Assembly (NCBI GenBank): GCA_046537875.1
Contig: JBKHJZ010000187.1
Location: forward strand, 1-6,225
Direction of reading: 5' to 3'
DNA: 6,225 nucleotides
From: JBKHJZ01 sp046537875
Lineage (GTDB): Bacteria > Actinomycetota > Acidimicrobiia > Acidimicrobiales > VFJN01
Shown here: piece by piece, positions 5,186 to 6,225 of the stretch
How positions within the stretch are numbered: the stretch's first letter is position 1
Layout of the letters: each line of letters starts with the position of its first letter
Position numbers and translations under genes: made by a program
Notes under the pieces: model-generated
The model's input: the letters and a program-made list of their open reading frames with translations, nothing else
Databases searched by the model: none
What the model was told of the DNA's origin: nothing

Positions 5186-6046
5186 GTGTCAGGCTCCCTC
5201 CAGTCCGGCCCCACGTCCACCTTCGTCGTCACCGGGTCGTCCAGCGGCATCGGCGAGGCGTGCACCACGAGGCTCGCCCGGGCCGGTCACCGGGTGATCG
5301 CCGGGGTACGCCAGGAGGCCGACGCCAAGCGCCTCGCCGCCCTCGACGACTCGATCGTTCCTGTCATCCTCGACGTGACCGACCAGGCACACATCGACGC
5401 CCTCGTCGAGCGGCTCGACGGGCTCGGCACCGGCGGCCTCGACGGCCTGGTCAACAACGCCGGGATCGCCCGGGGCGGGCCGATCGAGTTCCTGCCGCTC
5501 GACGACTGGCGCACCCAGCTCGAGGTGAACCTGGTCGGCCAGATCGCGGTGACGAAGGCGCTCCTCCCCGCGCTGCGACGGCGGCAGGGGCGGCTCGTGT
5601 TCATCGGCTCGATCTCGGGTCGGGTCGCGACACCGCTCGTCAGCCCGTACAGCGCGTCGAAGCACGCCATCGAGGCCGTCGCCGAGTCGCTGCGCGAGGA
5701 GCTGCGGCCGTGGGGCCTCGCGGTCTCGGTGATCGAGCCCGGTGCCGTCCGCACCCCGATCTGGGCGAAGGGTCGGGCCTTCGCGGACGAGCTGGAGGCC
5801 CGGCTGCCCCCCGAGGCGCGCGAGCTGTACGACGACGCCATCGACGACGTCCGTCGCGGGATCGACCACCAGGAGAGGATCGGCGTGCCACCCGACCGCG
5901 TGGCCGCCGTCGTGGAGCGGGCGCTGACCGCGGCACGACCCCGGTACCGCTACCTGGTCGGCCGCGACGCCAAGGCCGCCGGGCTCCTCGAGCGGATCCT
6001 CCCGGACCGGACCATGGCCTCCATCACCCGCCGGCTGGGTCCCTGA
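5186..6046 (+). CDS. Classical short-chain dehydrogenase/reductase
   Basis: SDR of 286 aa, 17beta-hydroxysteroid-dehydrogenase-like in overall pattern. Cofactor loop TGSSSGIG at 16-23, Arg42 after the second strand (suggests NADP), DV at 63-64, NNAG at 90-93, and the catalytic set Asn115, Ser142, Tyr155 and Lys159 are all present, followed by PGAVRTP at 185-191. The substrate is probably a hydroxyl/keto group on a lipid, retinoid- or steroid-like molecule, but the sequence does not say. GTG at 5186 gives 12 residues before the first strand, a normal lead, and the preceding open frame overlaps the DUF971 gene in another frame. The 40-base gap to the DUF971 gene holds a -10-like hexamer, so it may be transcribed on its own. 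The gene is intact and ends 33 bases before a hairpin repeat. Confidence 0.95.
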   Translation: MSGSLQSGPTSTFVVTGSSSGIGEACTTRLARAGHRVIAGVRQEADAKRLAALDDSIVPVILDVTDQAHIDALVERLDGLGTGGLDGLVNNAGIARGGPIEFLPLDDWRTQLEVNLVGQIAVTKALLPALRRRQGRLVFIGSISGRVATPLVSPYSASKHAIEAVAESLREELRPWGLAVSVIEPGAVRTPIWAKGRAFADELEARLPPEARELYDDAIDDVRRGIDHQERIGVPPDRVAAVVERALTAARPRYRYLVGRDAKAAGLLERILPDRTMASITRRLGP

Positions 6047-6079
6047 GACCCGCCCTCACCGGTCCCACCCTCAAGCGGC

Positions 6080-6125
6080 TTCCGGCAGCGCCGGCTTCGC
6101 CCACCGTCAACAGCCGCTGCCAGAA
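6080..6125. repeat. Hairpin-forming repeat, copy 1
   Basis: A 46-base unit with inverted ends: TTCCGGCAGCG (6080-6090) against CGCTGCCAGAA (6115-6125), pairing 10 of 11 positions. Inside, GGCTTCGCC (6093-6101) is a small self-complementary hairpin; its other strand contains GCGAAGC, a sequence known to form an exceptionally stable DNA mini-hairpin. This copy has two competing pairings: AGCGGCT (6074-6080) with AGCCGCT (6112-6118), and GCCGGCTTC (6090-6098) with GAAGCCGGC (6123-6131). It may act as a terminator for the SDR gene or belong to a REP-like dispersed family; the sequence alone cannot tell. Confidence 0.75.
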
Positions 6126-6159
6126 GCCGGCCATGACGGGCTGGGGCCACCCCACCTCG

Positions 6160-6205
6160 TTCCGGCAGCACTGGCTTCGCCCATCGCGAACAGCCGCTGC
6201 CAGAA
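6160..6205. repeat. Hairpin-forming repeat, copy 2
   Basis: Matches copy 1 at 41 of 46 positions, exactly 80 bases further on, in the same orientation. The differences are at 6170, 6172, 6184, 6187 and 6188: all but one lie inside the hairpin, and 6170 is the innermost base of the left arm. GGCTTCGCC is kept at 6173-6181. The sequence between the two copies is not repeated after copy 2, so only the 46-base unit is conserved. More copies may lie beyond the window edge. Confidence 0.75.
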
Positions 6206-6225
6206 CGTCGGCAGGAGGGTCCACC

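Noticed and set aside
6080..6205. Hairpin repeats as integron attC sites or a CRISPR array
   Set aside because: No RYYYAAC/GTTRRRY core pair at the ends, no integrase, only two copies, and the units are imperfect with a single 34-base interval.
6024..6224. Minus-strand frames through the hairpin repeats as a small gene with repeated peptide FWQRL..GEA.AAG
   Set aside because: The repeat period of 80 is not a multiple of three, so the copies fall in different frames, and nearly all differences between copies would change the amino acid. This fits a structural nucleic-acid repeat, not a protein repeat.

Overview
The window is a stretch of very GC-rich chromosomal DNA with GTG start codons, strong AGGAGG-type ribosome sites on one strand and apparently leaderless genes on the other. 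Together with the protein families present (DUF3618, Actinobacterial Holin-X, formaldehyde-dehydrogenase-like zinc ADH, S4/Hsp15-like protein), this points to a high-GC actinobacterium. An early-branching class such as Acidimicrobiia or Thermoleophilia is a guess, not a demonstration. No rRNA, tRNA, CRISPR array, transposase or phage structural gene is visible.

Layout. The left two thirds (3-4196) is a minus-strand run, read from right to left. It starts with a trio of small membrane-associated proteins: a helix/TM/tail protein at 3522-4196, a Holin-X family two-TM protein at 3001-3525 and a DUF3618 protein at 2396-3025. An NAD(P)-binding epimerase-like SDR (1302-2378) follows 17 bases later, and after a 114-base gap comes a zinc-dependent alcohol/formaldehyde-type dehydrogenase (3-1187). 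The trio is tightly coupled, with a 4-base GTGA overlap and then a 25-base overlap. The right third is plus strand: an S4-domain RNA-binding protein (4313-4675), a DUF971 zinc-site protein (4795-5145) and a classical SDR (5186-6046). The window ends in two copies of a hairpin-forming repeat exactly 80 bases apart (6080-6205).

Regulation. The 116-base divergent gap 4197-4312 separates the two strands. The operon head and the ADH gene both have a GGTT(T/A)G-N13/14-GGGAAG element upstream. This resembles the promoters of the SigB/SigF stress sigma family and would make the minus-strand block a stress-response unit. The three plus-strand genes lack Shine-Dalgarno sequences and each has a (T/C)ANNNT hexamer 6-7 bases before its GTG, the expected look of leaderless actinobacterial transcripts.

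Interpretation. The most economical reading is an envelope-stress module (amphipathic and membrane trio) plus oxidoreductases that may detoxify or rework lipid or aldehyde substrates, next to three ordinary housekeeping-type genes. The function of the trio is not known from sequence. I see no clear new defence or mobile system. The least explained items are the 80-base-spaced hairpin repeats at the right edge and the shared stress-like promoter motif.
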